Source: Spirodela intermedia
Taxonomy: Eukaryota > Streptophyta > Magnoliopsida > Alismatales > Araceae
DNA: 64,000 nt
NCBI GenBank assembly: GCA_902729315.2
Contig: LR746274.1
Coordinates: 1,949,037 to 2,013,036 of the forward strand
Direction: 5' to 3'
The notes below the pieces were generated by a model that was given only the letters and a program-made list of their open reading frames with translations, did not search any database and was not told the DNA's origin. This document shows positions 38,601 to 51,307 of this stretch, one piece after another; position 1 is the first letter of the stretch, and every line of letters starts with the position of its first letter. The position numbers and the translations under genes are program-made.

Positions 38601-39187
38601 AGAGAGCAACAGGGGGATCGATTAACAACTAACTAAACAAGAAGCCTCCCCGGAAATGCAGTCGCTTTTTTTTTCTTTACTTTCTATCTAACTTGGGATG
38701 AACCGATCCGAAAATCTCGTCATGTAAACACATCACGGCACCTATGATTTCATATTTTCTCGAATCACCGGTTAACTATGCGATGTTGTCGTGCCTTGAA
38801 CGTGCTTCCACTTACCATATTGGGGGTGGGGGGTATCCTGATTATTAGAAAGAAAGAGGGAGGGAGGGGGTTGAAGCTCACAACTCTTCCATGGGAAGAC
38901 TCGCGGCGCGGGGCTGAAGAGTTTGTGAAGTAGAACCGTCAAACCAGGAGCAATGAGAAGAGAAGCTACTTTGGATAGCGAAGTAAGTTGCTCGACTTCT
39001 AGACTTGGACCCTGTAAACTGCAAGAAGCGTGCCGAGTCTTAGGATCTAGCCGCTTGGTTGACTTTCCAGACTCTGCGGAGAGTTTGAAGAATGTCGAGT
39101 TCCTACTTAGGGGAATGCCATTTGTGGCTGGCTGAATAGGAAGACAGAGGCAGGAGAGAGAAGCCCCTTGGCTGCCAGTTCCTCTAG

Positions 39188-39218
<31 letters not shown>

Positions 39219-40004
39219 CGGAGAGTTGTGAGAGAGAGTGAATGAGAGAGACAGAGGGAGGGAGAGAGAGGGAGACGGAGAGTGTCTGAGAGAGTGAACG
39301 AGAGAGAGAGAGAGAGAGGAAGACGGAGAGAGAGTGGGTGAGAGAGTCAGTGTGTGTGTGCATGAGAGAGAGCATAGGTGGAATGGAATGAGTGCGATAC
39401 TGAAGACTTTTGCGTAGAATGGGTACATCGGTCTTTTCGGTATAGGATTAACAGTTGACCCGGCTCAAGCGAGGTCAACTCTGGCATCCCCCATAGAAAG
39501 TGACTCAAGGACTAAATACTGCGCATCGGTGAAGTTCCCGGAGATCTGGGAGCCTCCCTAGTAAATAAATCAATCAATAAAGTACAAAAAAGAAAGAAAA
39601 AAAAAAGGAGCTGCTTGCAGTAACGAATTCACAGGAATCTGTGAGGAGCCGAAGCCAGTCAACCCTAAAAAAATGGCAACAACTCGGGGCATGGATCTGA
39701 TCATTAATTATATGCACTTGCAGAAGCTCCCCACATTTTTTCTCTCTAGATTATTATCTCTTCTTACCATTCAAGGAAAGAATAAGCCCCAGAGAGAGAG
39801 GCCACTCCCAGATGTTGGGAATGAGCGCATCACTGTGACGAAGACAGCACAATTATTCATCAGACCAGCAATTTACAGCATGCATAGAACTAGAAGAAGG
39901 ATGGGGACGGCGATCCAAGAATATACGGTTAGTTCATGGAGACTTACGGATCAGCTCCTGGAGCCAGGGAGGAAAATTGGGCCGGCTCGGCCACCAGAAG
40001 CAGC

Positions 40005-41631
40005 TCAGAGAGAGAGCTGATCGATGTCTTTTCTGCTCCTCCAAATCTTGTCGCCATCACGGTCCTCTTCTTGCTGCTGTTCAGCGGGAGAGGTGGCCCT
40101 CAAGGCAGAGTTTGCCTCCTCGGTGTCTGAGGAGCCCGGTCTTTCAGTCAGAAACTGTTCCCAGAACTTGTCGTTGGGTTTTCCGGGGGCGGCAGCAGCA
40201 GCAGCTGAGGACGATTGGTTGGCGGAAGGATTAACATCGCCAACGGCTGAGGCACTGTGGATCTTCGCAGTGGCCGCTCTGTCAAGCTCGTCAGCCACGG
40301 AGGTATTGCCCATTTCCTGGGTTCTGGAGCTTGGGATCCTACCAGAGCTGAGAGAGTCGCCCAGTTGCAGAGGAGAAGAGGCGAGGGTGAGGTTCAGATG
40401 ACAGGAAATATGCCTGTTCCCTTCGTCTGCATCCCCTGCTTGCCATGGCAGTGAGACAATCTTGGTCCTTGGGCAACTGGAGGTGGTGGAATCTGAGAGC
40501 TCCATCGTCTCCGGCAGAATTGAGAGGCACTCTGGCTTGGAGTGGCCTCCACCCCCTATCAGCCTCCTCGGAGGGCTGAACCCGTCCTCATCAGAGCTCT
40601 GGGTTCTGGGTGAGAGCACATTACTGTCGGAGATCGCAGAGGACAGGCCCAGCTTCAGCTTGCTGGAGAAGTCCTGCTGGAACAAGCGGCAGGCATCTGG
40701 CTTCAAGATGGTGGTGGTGGTCGTGGTGCTGCTGCCAGGGACCTGTTGCTGCCCACCTTCAACGTCACCCGGGAGCCTCCTCTTCTTGTGGGCCTCGGAT
40801 AAGTCAACCGGCACAGCCCCTGCCATTTGGACAAGGTGATCCACGAAAACAGGATTCTGAACTGCTCTAGAGACGAAGGAGAGCATCTTCCGCTGCCGCT
40901 GCTCCATGTCCTGCAGTCGCCGATCCAGATCATTGAGCTGGAACTTGGTCCCGGACTGCTGATCCTTGAACCGGGACAGTTTCGCCTCGAGTTCAGCCTT
41001 CTCCCTGGTCAACCGATCGATCTCCTCCTCCATGGAGGCCCTCTCGGCGTCTCCGCCCCCAGGCGGGTGGCTGTGGCTGTAGACGGGTTTCCTGCGGTGG
41101 ATGTTCTTCAGGAGATGTTTCTTGCCCTGCACGAAATCCTCGTTCGCGAATTCCCATCTCTCCGGATCGATCTTCCTGAATCCCTGCTCAAACCATTAGA
41201 AAACCCTCAGAGATCGTCCTCCCCGCATCAGATCGACTCCTAGGAGAAAGAAATCTCCAGAAGATTGAAAATCTCTCTTCACGCCAGCAATTAACACGAG
41301 GAGAAAAAAGGAAAAAAAAAAGTTGAGCCCCCTCCCAGCGCGGAAACCACGATCGATTCTGAATAAGAAACCGGGAACGCGAGCAGCAATGCGATCTGCG
41401 GGGGGAGCGTACGTAGGTGTTGAGCTGGCGTATGAAGCTGGAGAAGTTATTGTGCTTGAAGAAGGTGGGGAGCAGGATGCTGGCGAATTGGGGGGGATTC
41501 CAGACGATGAAGCTCTTCTTCCCGTCGCTCCACGACACGATCTCGTCGGTGGAGGGGTCCTCCACCATATCGTACGTCTTCAGCAGGAACGGCGCCGGCC
41601 CCCCTCCTCCACCCCCGCCGTCCAACGCCAT
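40005..41631 (-). CDS. HSFA5: Class A heat shock factor, HSFA5-like
   Basis: Transcription factor binding heat-shock elements. Model complement(join(40005..41183,41413..41631)) gives 465 residues, with the intron at the conserved place inside the DNA-binding domain (after IRQLNTY, before [10 protein letters not shown]). The DNA-binding domain is about residues 13-106. The heptad-repeat oligomerisation region is about 123-190, with the long insert typical of class A. A nuclear signal HKKRRLP lies at 205-211. A single AHA-type activator [14 protein letters not shown] is at 410-423, followed by a leucine-rich end (IDQLSL) that may serve export. [36 protein letters not shown] and HKKRRLP point to A5 rather than A4. 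In other plants HSFA5 modulates HSFA4 by pairing with it; that role is inferred here. Confidence 0.9.
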
Positions 41632-42320
41632 CTTCCCCTACCCTCTCTCTCTCTCCCTCCGGCAACTGCCGCCGCTGCCAAACGCCGCCGGAGAAGGAAC
41701 GGAGCTCCGCTGCCGGAATTGCACAGCCTCCCGCCGGCCGTCGCCGATCGATCTTTCTCCTCCTCAGATCTTTCCCTCCGAGTCGTCGACGGTGGAAGGT
41801 GGGGCGATCGGCAGCTGGGAGACGACGACTCCATCTCCCTGTATTTGTTTATTATTCTCAGCCCTACGCCAAGGAGATCTTCGACAGATTTTTATTTAAA
41901 AAATGACTACATTCAACGAAATTTTATTGGCGTTTTATTTGTGAATCCTATAAATGTTCGCGCATGACAAAAAAAGCTCGATTCTTATCTTTTTTCGAAA
42001 CCCACCCCCCTGGTTAGTAAAAAGATCCAACGGTCAGGATTATCCGAATCTAGTGATGACACAGACTAATGGGCCAAAGCATAAGGCGAGTTCGAGATGG
42101 GACGAAGGGCCATTAGTGGGCCTAATATGTATGAACATCGATCGGCCCACAGCACATGAACACAGCACCCGTACGAAGAGGGGTTCACAGAGACGACGAC
42201 GTACGCTCAGCCCTTGGGCGGCGCCGATCGTCCGCTTCCTGGGTGAGGAGAGAGGCGAGAGGAGCAAAACTCCGCCGTCTGGTTCGTCCGTCAGAAGCCG
42301 GTGCGATGCTCTTTCTCGTT
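41632..42320. other. Intergenic, HSFA5 upstream region
   Basis: Promoter side of the heat-shock factor and 3' flank of the L18a-like gene. Contains ATGGGCC motifs near 42,070 and 42,117. No gene seen. Confidence 0.45.
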
Positions 42321-42394
42321 CTAGAGGAAGACAGAGGCCAGAGTGATCGCCAGAGTGATGGAGAAGACCAGGGCCTGTAAACCCAGCAGAGTTT

Positions 42395-42452
<58 letters not shown>

Positions 42453-42948
42453 CTGACCGCAATTGCAGAGGCAGCAAGACCACTTCTTTCTCTGGGGTCT
42501 CTCCGGTAGTAATTGGAGAAGTAAAGGATGGTCGCGTAGTACCACATCAAAGGGATGGCGAATCCCAGCAGGAAACTGTGCGGATACAGAACCCATTAAT
42601 ACGATTACGAAATTTTTTGAGAGAGAGAGTATAGAGAGAGAGGGCTTAGAAGCTTACGAGAACCATCCAATGCCGCAGCCAAAGCACGGGAGCGGCTTGT
42701 CGAACATGGCAAGGCGCAGGTCTTCCTCATCTTTTAAGGGGACGTATTTTCCCCCGGATTTCTCGTCGACTTCGTGAACTCCGTTTACTGAAAAAAGACC
42801 GCGTCAAGAGCTCGACCATAAACACGCACAAACTTGGTACAAACCAAAATCAAACACTATTACTAATCTCCTCTTGAAGGTCACACGCATCGCAGAGCAT
42901 AGTGGGGAAGTGGAGAGAGAGAGAGAGAGAGAGAGAACCTCGGGCCAT
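42321..42948 (-). CDS. 60S ribosomal protein L18a-like small membrane protein
   Basis: Exons complement(join(42321..42374,42458..42575,42658..42787)) are well supported; the first coding exon is placed at 42939..42948, for 103 residues in all. The protein has a soluble start (VNGVHEVDEKSGGKYVPLKD), a cysteine motif (KPLPCFGCGIGW), a hydrophobic segment (FSFLLGFAIPLMWYYATILY), NYYRRDPRERSGLAASAIA and a second hydrophobic segment at the C-terminus. This is the plant L18ae-like family, which despite the name is not a core ribosomal protein but a two-segment membrane protein of unclear function. The start is weakly placed: the only phase-compatible reading begins ATGGCCCGAG right before the donor. 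(CT)n tracts follow the donors of introns 1 and 3. Confidence 0.75.
42396..42450. repeat. (GA)n microsatellite in L18a-like intron 3
   Basis: About 27 GA units (CT on the sense strand), starting 8 bases past the 5' splice site. Confidence 0.9.
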
Positions 42949-44987
42949 TGAGCAATATGACGTTTGAATCTCCCACGTCCGTCAACGCTCCCTTACTCTG
43001 CATAGTTCGAAGAAGAAATGACAACTTCAGTCAACGATGATCAAGGGATGCTAATTAATTGAAGAAAACATCCAAATTCAACAGTTGTTCTCAGACAATG
43101 CTCGCAACAGCAAGAAAGGGTTTTCTTAGTCAACAAGGCAAGTCAGAGGTTCCGTGCAAGAGGAGACTTCCTCACGGAGGACTATGGGTGGTCACTGATT
43201 TCTCGGTATCCTTCAGATCGGAGTCAACTCGATCCTCCAGCCCATTCAACTCGTCTGGTTCCATTCAGATCGAAAAAAAGTGAGGACAAGCAGGAAGAAC
43301 GCATCAAACTCCAGGCTTCTAGGCTCACAAACCCCATTTAAATAATCTTCCAATATGGAAATGAAAAGGGCAGATTTAGAAAACGCAGATTTTTTAGAAT
43401 TACTCCGCATTATTTCGATGGAAGCCGTGGAACTATAAACAGTTAAGAAATGACTTATCGCTGATTCCAAGCAAAGATACAGGGATTCATAAAAATAAAT
43501 AAATAAATAAATCAAATAAAATAAAAACGAATTGCACGGCACACAGTATGATCAACGTGAGTGAGTGAGTGAGAGAGAGAGAGAGAGAGGTCCTAAAGAT
43601 GCAGTCATTGACTTATGATTAGTCCATTAGATTAATTTTACGGTCGGATGTTAGTCAAACTCTGAGCAACACACGCTGGGAATAAATTGCTTATAATCCC
43701 AAAAGAAAGAAGATGGAATTTTTTTTGAGACTTAGAGCTGCAGGTAGAGAGAAACCCAATGTGTTGACCGGATTAGAACTCAATATAATGCAAGGAGTGA
43801 TCAGACGATTAGACTTTTGGTGTCGCTAAGATGAACCAAGAGTCGCATGTATGGAGCACCAGGATCGAAGGAAGCTGTGTTCCAACCAGTGGAGGGGGCG
43901 GATGCATGATTCCACAGCTATTTATGAACAAAATCTAGTGGACTGACCGCAGAGATGGCTGCTAGGGAGAAACCCTAAGAGTGAAGATCCGATCGGAAGA
44001 GGAATAGTTCGAGCAAAACGCAGGTTCGTTCCACGTTTTCCGCAGAAAAAAATATGCATAAACCTGCTAATTGGCACTAATTGGATCATAAAAAATAAAG
44101 ATAAAAATACAAATCAAGCAAATACCGAGGGATTAGCCAGAGAGGAACAGCTATTCACTCTGCCTGGATCAGGACGGGGCGGCGACCGCCGGAAATTGCG
44201 AGAGCTGGCGATGGCGAGAGCTGGCGTCCGGGCCCTCGATTCTGTCGACGAGAACCCCCAAAGAGCTCGATAAAGACAGACCAACAAGAGTAATTTTCTA
44301 AGATCGAGTCGAAACGGATAGAGAGCGGAGGCCGAAACGGAGTCAAAAACCTAATGCTCCGTATAATGCACATTCGTGGGAAGAAGCGGCGGAAATCCAA
44401 GGAGAAGATACCTGCGAGACACCGACGGAGGCAGGGGAGGCGAAGCTGTTGCCGCGATGCACCTCCCCGATCGACCGACTTTAGGGCTCGCCGTGTTTCA
44501 CCATGGGGAAGAAGAGATGTAGAGCAAGAGAGAGAGAGAGAGAGAGAGAAGGGGGGGCGTTCACAGGCGAGAAGCGTCTTGTTAGGCTTGTCCACTTCAG
44601 GCCAGTTCAGTTTTTTTCTATTCGGGGAATCAGGCGATGGAGCTATCCAAGGCGACAGGAAGGGAGAGGTGAGCCGCGGAGTCACCGGACGGGCGGTGTC
44701 TGTATCCGGCACCGCCGTCTCCCACCTGCGGGCCGTTTGTTTTCCCTAGCGAAAAACCGCGGCCCCACCGAGGGTTGTTGGTCTGTCGGTCGGCCTCTCT
44801 CCTCCCTGTCATCGAACATATAGACTTCCCCTTCTTCATTTTTCTAATCTAATCAAATATAGTTAGATTTTCTTTTTGTCGCTCAATACAGAAGGCGGGC
44901 CCCTTTTATTAATTTTTATTCTGCTCAGAAGTAGAAACGATCGGTAACATGATGGTTAGATTTTTATTTTATATTATTTCTTATCCG
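42949..44987. other. L18a-like upstream region and PRD1 3' flank
   Basis: Probably includes 5' leader exons of the L18a-like gene. The sequence at 42,949-42,998 follows an ATGCAG acceptor, and a CTCGCAG|GTATCT donor lies near 44,412 on the minus strand. (GA)n occurs at 42,914-42,937 and 44,527-44,549. No other gene supported. Confidence 0.4.
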
Positions 44988-47900
44988 TTAGGGGATCCCG
45001 GCGGAGGCTTGGAAGAAGCCGTCGATTGCCTTCAGCAGCCTTTCAGACGCCGCGTGGCCGGTGGCGAGTTGTCCACTGGAAGACAGCATCAGCCGGATAA
45101 GAAGGGTGCAGCAGGGCTTACCTGCTTCGCCGGCCCCGGCGACGAGCACGGGCTCCTCCGGTCGCCGCTCCATGCCGGAGCCTCCGTACATCTGATTCCT
45201 GCACGCCTGTAGAAATATTTCAAGAGAGAGAGAGAGAAATGGGGAGTGCTAAAGCTGTAAAAAAAAAAAGAAGAAACCTGAAAGACCTGCCGCAGACCGG
45301 CGGCCTGTTCCTCGTCGAGAAATCCTCCGGCGGCGAGCTCGCGGAAGAGCTCCACCATCTCCGCCGTCACGTTGCTGGGTGAGAGGCTTCTGATTATGCC
45401 GGAGACGCAGGGAGGGTTGAACAGGGACGCCATCCACTCGGGGGCTCGATCTGATAATCCAAGGAGGGCATTGGCAATATGAGCCGCTGACTTGTGCTGA
45501 GCTTTGAAGGATCGGGATGCTAGGCCGGGGGCGACCAAGAGCAAGGCCAACTCGTCCATGATCAGCCTGCACCACTTAAAGTCTTGCGCCGGGTTCTTTT
45601 TCTTCTCCCATTGCAAGATGATGGAGGAGCAGAGCCCGCAGTTCATGGCCACCGTGGGGTCCGCGTAGAAGACCAGGCCCTCGGTGACGGCCGCCATGGA
45701 TCTGAGGTGCTCGCTGGAGAAGAGGCTTTGGGGAGTGATCCTGGTGAGAAGCTCCAAGAGGCACTGGGAGGCGACCAGCTTGATCAGGTAGGAACCGTAG
45801 TGCAGTAATCTGCAGAGATCGCCGCAGGAAATGTTGATCACATGTGGAGGACTCTGGGTTGACTCCCCGGGGGGGCCCTGGATGAAGTCTTGCCAGTTGA
45901 CCGCCTCCCCCAGCTGAACTTGAAGGCTGAGGATGGAGTGTTAACCAGGTTTTTGCTGGTAGCCGATGACGTAAGGACGGAGTAGGATAGATAGATGCTT
46001 CACCTCTTCAAAGAGAAGAAATATAATAGGAGAACGAGCAGCAGGGATTCTCCGAAGCTTGTTTGCTCGTCGTGGTTGACTAAAGCTGGGCCCTTGGCGC
46101 AGGCGGCTTGGATCTTCTGGTCAACGGCCGAGATGAGTGCGGTGTTGAGCAGTATCGCCTTGGAGGCTTCTCCGAGGGCTTGGGCTTGGTTGGTGGAGTG
46201 ACGCAGCACCAGGCACAGGATGCCGATTATCAAGTGGGCCTCTGGGCTGCATGCGTCGTCATCTAGCAGAGGGTTGACCACAGTTTCGAGAAGCTAGAAA
46301 TCAACGAGATGATGACGGCGAAATTAACTTGGTTGGTGGAAACCTCTGAAAGTCAAATGGATTCAAGGAGGGGGGGTTACCTTACCTTCACGGTGATTGG
46401 AAGCCAGGCTCCGTCCTCGGAGAGCACTTCTGGGTGAGCTGAACTCAGAACGTTGAAGACCAAGAGCGAGGTGGTGGTAAATACTTCAGAAAAGGGAGAG
46501 TGAGAATAATACAGAGTACGAAACGCATTGCTGATGTTGTTCAAGCAGAATTGATTGGACGCCTCGGGAAAAATGTTCAAGATCGATAGCATGGAGTTCA
46601 TCACGAGGTTGAGATCATCTTCTTGGCATTCTCCTTCCAGTTGTTGAAGTAAAAGCACCAGGATCGATGCTAGATAGCTGTCTTCTGAGATGCTCAAATC
46701 TGAGAGCATCTGGATGTCCACCACCCAGATGATTTTCCCATGCTTATTTAGTTGGCTCTCGTTCGTGTTGTATGATCTGCAGAAGTTGAGGATCTGGCCA
46801 GACAGCGGTACTCCGATGCTATCCTGCTGAAAAAGCCACTTCAAGGCCGTTGGATGGATGCCCATGGAGAGCAAATCCCAGTCATGCTCAGAAATCATAC
46901 AGAAAAGAGTTTTCTCCGCTTCACGACTGTAGGGGGCTCCGTTGGCTGATAGAACTCCTCGAGTGAAGCTGTAGAGATGGATCAACTGAGCCAGCATTGT
47001 AGACCCAGCGATACCCACCGAGAAGTTACTACCATTCACCAGAATGTACTGTTCGAGAGAGGCCAAAACCTGGTCCTCATCAGCAATTCTGGAAAAAAAA
47101 TGAGTAGTCAGAACATTATTCGAATCCGTATCCTGCTTATTATTGATGGATAAATGGTTAAGTACAACTGTTTCTGTATTTATTCATACCTTTCTTCGAA
47201 AAGAGTGCTGATATATAGTAGTGAAATGACTGCAGATTGACAAGATAGCAAGTTATAGTCGCAGTTGCTCCTTTGCCCGAGAAGAAACATCAACTCCATA
47301 GGATCGGATGGGAGACACATGTAGGCGTTTCTGATTGGATCTCCAAACTCCTGGCCGAAAATGCAGTCCACGACTGAACTGAGCAGCAAATATAACCTAC
47401 ATTTCATTTTATTTGATGGAAGCAAGCCCAAGTACCCGAAAGACCAACTTATCCAACTTGAAGAGGCCAGAGACTCGGCAAAGTTCGTTTTTTTAACATC
47501 AGATTCCTGAAGCAGGATCAGGTGGAAGATTTCCAGAATTTCCATCACCGTATCCTCATCTTCCCCTTCGTCAAGGATCGTTCCTAGCCAAGGCAGAAGA
47601 CGCACTTCACATATTTCTACTATGCAGTTCATAATTTCTTTGGTGCCAGAGCATGTAAGGAACCTTTCCTCTTGAGAATACAGGATTGCTTCTTTCATAA
47701 GGTATAGAGAATATAAAAGAAGTTGATTGGTTGTTTTGTGAGCCGACAGAGATGATAATAATGCATTATTCAACGATTCTTTCACTAATGTCTCTAGTCC
47801 CCTGATCTGATGCGAAGAAGGCGACTTCAATATTTCCGCAAATGTTAGACAGCCTAAAACAAAAGTCTCAGAGAGCATACCGAGTTCCCCACTTTTGTAT

Positions 47901-49746
47901 CGACCAAACATTCCTGTTAGTATAATAGCTAGCTCTTCAACCTGGGATGTTGAAATGACTCCAGGACAGTTTGACATACAGTTCCAGACTAGTTTCATTG
48001 CTTGACATTGGACTGGATGAAGAGGTATGTCAGCCACATAATGCAACACAGAAAGTAGGGTAGGAAAACCTACTGCCAGCCTTTGCCTGAGGATATCCTC
48101 AGCTGCTGTTAGCAGATCCAACACCCGAAGGCAAGGTATGATCAACGGATCCTTATTTCCTGCATTTTTTTATAATTAGAACTCGATGAGATCCCACTAT
48201 TTTTCTAGTGAAATGACTAAATGGATTTTCAGGTCACTAAGAAATAGCCCCCTTTTACCTGACAGTCTGAGTATTTCAAAAACATAGTCTGCAATATTTT
48301 CCTCAATGAGGATTCCAATCTCTGCAGGCCCATACAATTCCATTGATACGGAATGAAAGACCAAGTCCAGGGTCCCAATCTGGACTCTGGTATCAGAGGA
48401 AAGCAGCGGAGCTTTGATGGCATCCGCAAACAAATTTACCAGAGCTGTATCTGAAACCAGTTCGGACTGCTCAAGTTTATCTCTTCTTCCAAAAGTAATT
48501 CCTCCTGAACCGTCTTTGAAGTAACCCCTTCGAATCAATACTGTTAGCAATGCTGAAGCAAACATTGATAAAAAGTGTTAGGAATATATCTTATGTCTAC
48601 CAACTATGTAACAGGTATCTCAAATTTAGAACCAAGAGAGCCAATTCTACGGGTCCAGTAATAATCACTTTTGGGATCTCAATTTAAGGGAGGTGGTCAT
48701 GGTTCTGCACATGACACAGAAAAAGAATTTTCTTAATAGCTCGACATCCAATTCATTCGTTGGAGGTCAAAGATAGAGAAGAAGGATTGTACCTAGAGCT
48801 AAACAATTCATTTCTTGTATTAGAGCTGCACTGTTATCGTCAATAAGAGAATAGGAAGACGATTACACCGAACAGACCTATGCAATTTGTGCGAACATCA
48901 TCACTCTGGGTCTTCAGCAGGACTTCTAATGATAACCTTAGCAATCTGAACCCCATAAGGGAGTCTTCGTCTTCGTCATCAATATTATCACACTGAGGAT
49001 CACGCAGTGCAAACAGTTTATAAAGGACAAATAGGATCTCCCCACGAATCTCTTCACTGCAACAAAAAGATACAAAAGCAGGAAGAACCTAAAAGTATTA
49101 TGAGATCGCCAGTAGCTTTTGCTCTTGTAGATAAGTAGACTGCTCTGTAACGTCACAATGGGAAAGAGCATACTCCACACGAAGTCTACAGTCACCTCGG
49201 CAGCTGAAGACCATTAGCAAGGTTCAACACAAGATCAGCTTTATTTCTGATATAAGCGGAGGGATTCCAAGCTTGTTCGGAGTCGAGTAGAACACCTAAG
49301 CAATGTAACTGAAACAAAAGAGTTTTGATGGCAAACATCATCAATTTCGAGTCGACAGAGCACACATATCACGATCTATGAGACCAGTGCAAAAACCTAG
49401 TCTATTTGCAACAATGCTGGACCGGCTGGGAGTCTCTAGTATGGTGGTGCTGTGCGCCTCGTTTTCTACGGATAAAGAGTCAAATTATTCTCAAGGTAGA
49501 AGGTCGAACCCTGTCGTTGATTTACGAAGACAGCTGAATACAGGCCATGAATGAGCACCAGCAGAGAGTTTCGCTTATTTACTTGTACCAGTGAAACTCG
49601 GGAGGTGATTCATTCTGCATTCTCGAGTTTAGATGATTGTTGTAGTTTTCGAACTTTTAGGCGCGAGCAGGGTGATCCAACCAAACAGCAGAAGTTATCC
49701 TCTGAGAGAAGTGGTTAGAATGGAGAGCAGATGCCAGCGCTGGAAG

Positions 49747-49795
<49 letters not shown>

Positions 49796-50313
49796 AAGAT
49801 TAGAAAGGAGTGTCGTACCGTGTAGACCTGACGACGGCTCCATGCCAGGGTCCCGGACGAGAGCCGATCCGCGATCCGAGCAATGAAGTCCCGAGCCAGG
49901 GATTCGCAGGGGTTGACGGAGGAGTCAGCGCATTCAGATCCCCCCGAGCACAGGTCGGACACGAGATCGATGGCCTGGCAGGCAAGAGGTTCGTCGTCGA
50001 AGGAGGAGAGCACCTGCACGAGCGGCAGCACGAGGAGGTGGCCGTGGAAGGCGCGAAGCTCCCGGAGAAACGAGCCTCCTCCGCCACAGATGGCGCGGGA
50101 GAGCTGCGAGAGCGCGTAGGACACGTGGTGGGACGGGGCACCAGGATCGGCGACGAGGTTGGAGAAACAGACGAGGCAGATGCTCCCGCCCTCCGCCGTC
50201 TCCATCACAACCGCCGCCCGGTGGCCCTTCCCGCACCGCCGTGGCTCCCCATCCCACTCCCCATCTCCTCCACACTCCACAACGCTCGCTGCAGCCTCCC
50301 TCCTCCCCGCCAT
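44988..50313 (-). CDS. PRD1: Meiotic DNA double-strand-break factor PRD1
   Basis: Needed for formation of the SPO11-dependent breaks that start meiotic recombination; acts in the nucleus of meiocytes. Nine exons: complement(join(44988..45206,45278..45926,46004..46293,46386..47088,47190..48159,48259..48552,48878..49056,49196..49308,49819..50313)), all in frame, for 1303 residues (Arabidopsis PRD1 is about 1330). Recognisable stretches: GKGHRAAVVMETAEGGSICLV and CFSNLVADPGAPSHHVSYAL at the N-terminus, SSGTLAWSRRQVYT at the end of exon 1, EENIADYVFEILRLSG, CLPSDPMELMFLLGQRSN, WLFQQDSIGVPLSGQI, and FGESLLLVLLLYFFSLK near the C-terminal third. The protein is mostly helical-repeat-like without a catalytic motif. 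A long (GA)n tract lies in intron 1. The C-terminal exon (ACRNQMYGGSGMERRP to SAGIP) is the least conserved part and the least certain. Confidence 0.92.
49749..49792. repeat. (GA)n microsatellite in PRD1 intron 1
   Basis: About 21 GA units, (CT)n on the sense strand, about 27 bases past the 5' splice site at 49,818. Confidence 0.9.
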
Positions 50314-50976
50314 TATCCCCTTCCCTCTTTCGGTGCGTCCCCATCATCTTCCCGCCCTCGACCCCTATTTAAATCTCCCGTGCATAACTGAATCGGTTAA
50401 ATGTTTCCTTTCCTCCTAAGTTGTCAGAATTATTCGTAATAAAACTTGCTACAAATTAAAAAGGCCTTATTAATAAATTTACATAGCTAGGCATATCTAG
50501 CAACATCCGTTTCTAAAATTCTCCGGCACGAAATACCATAAAAAGAGAATAAACCTTTCGCAGGGAGAGAAGAAATAGTGTGAAAGGATTGGACTTTACC
50601 CAAATTTTGTAGCATCTCCGTGAAAAAAGCCATACAGAAAGGATGGGTAAAAGCTGAATTATGGACTCCACGATACCTTTTTTGTCATTATTATGGCCTT
50701 CCCCCTTCCTGGAGGTGGGGACGATTACGACGAGAGATGACGTGGCGTGTCGACCTATGAATGTAGATGGGAAGAAATCGGACAGCTAGTTCGGATTTCG
50801 TCGGATTCGGGCGGTAGGTGAAAACAGATATCCGATACAGCAGACTCTTCTGAAGCACAGACTCCGAGGGGGGGAGGGGAGGAGATGTCATTTTTTTTCT
50901 ACATAATCAGGTACTAACTAAGAGACGAAATCATCATCCTCCACGTCGGACAGACAAATAGGACGACGCCAGATCA
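50314..50976. other. PRD1 upstream region and FKBP62 3' flank
   Basis: About 660 bases between two minus-strand genes; AT-rich, with no gene seen. Confidence 0.5.
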
Positions 50977-51271
50977 TTATGCCGCGCTGTCGACGCTCAT
51001 GGCTTCCGAAGATTTCTGGAAATCCACATCACAAGATAAACATATATTAATAATAAGATCTCGCACCGCAGATAAAATTCGCGACTATTTCTTTTTGGGG
51101 GGTGCGGGAAAACTTACGCTGGCTTCGAGGCGCTCCAACTTGCTCATCTTGGCGAACATGTTGCCGTAGAACTTGGCCTGTTTCTTGTTGTATTCCTTCA
51201 TCTTCTCCTTGAGCGTCTTGTACTCCAGTTTGACGTCCCTGAGAGGATCAGCCAAGATCAACTTAGTCGAC

Positions 51272-51307
<36 letters not shown>

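Larger units (their letters stand above)
37202..40004. other. Intergenic region with minisatellite and GA tracts
   Basis: Contains (GA)n at 37,362-37,403 and 37,635-37,654, a minisatellite at 37,805-38,600, and GA-rich low-complexity DNA at 39,190-39,375. I see no gene here; open frames across the GA-rich part are repeat artefacts. Confidence 0.55.

Noticed and set aside
39184-39428. Long open frame across GA-rich DNA on the minus strand
   Set aside because: It is a Leu/Ser repeat made by (CT)n, with no protein-like sequence outside the repeat.
44155-44712. 185-codon open frame on the minus strand
   Set aside because: Low-complexity Ser/Pro/Arg composition over a promoter or leader region; more likely 5' leader of the L18a-like gene.
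49810-50391. 193-codon plus-strand open frame opposite PRD1 exon 1
   Set aside because: Antisense shadow of the GC-rich PRD1 first exon.
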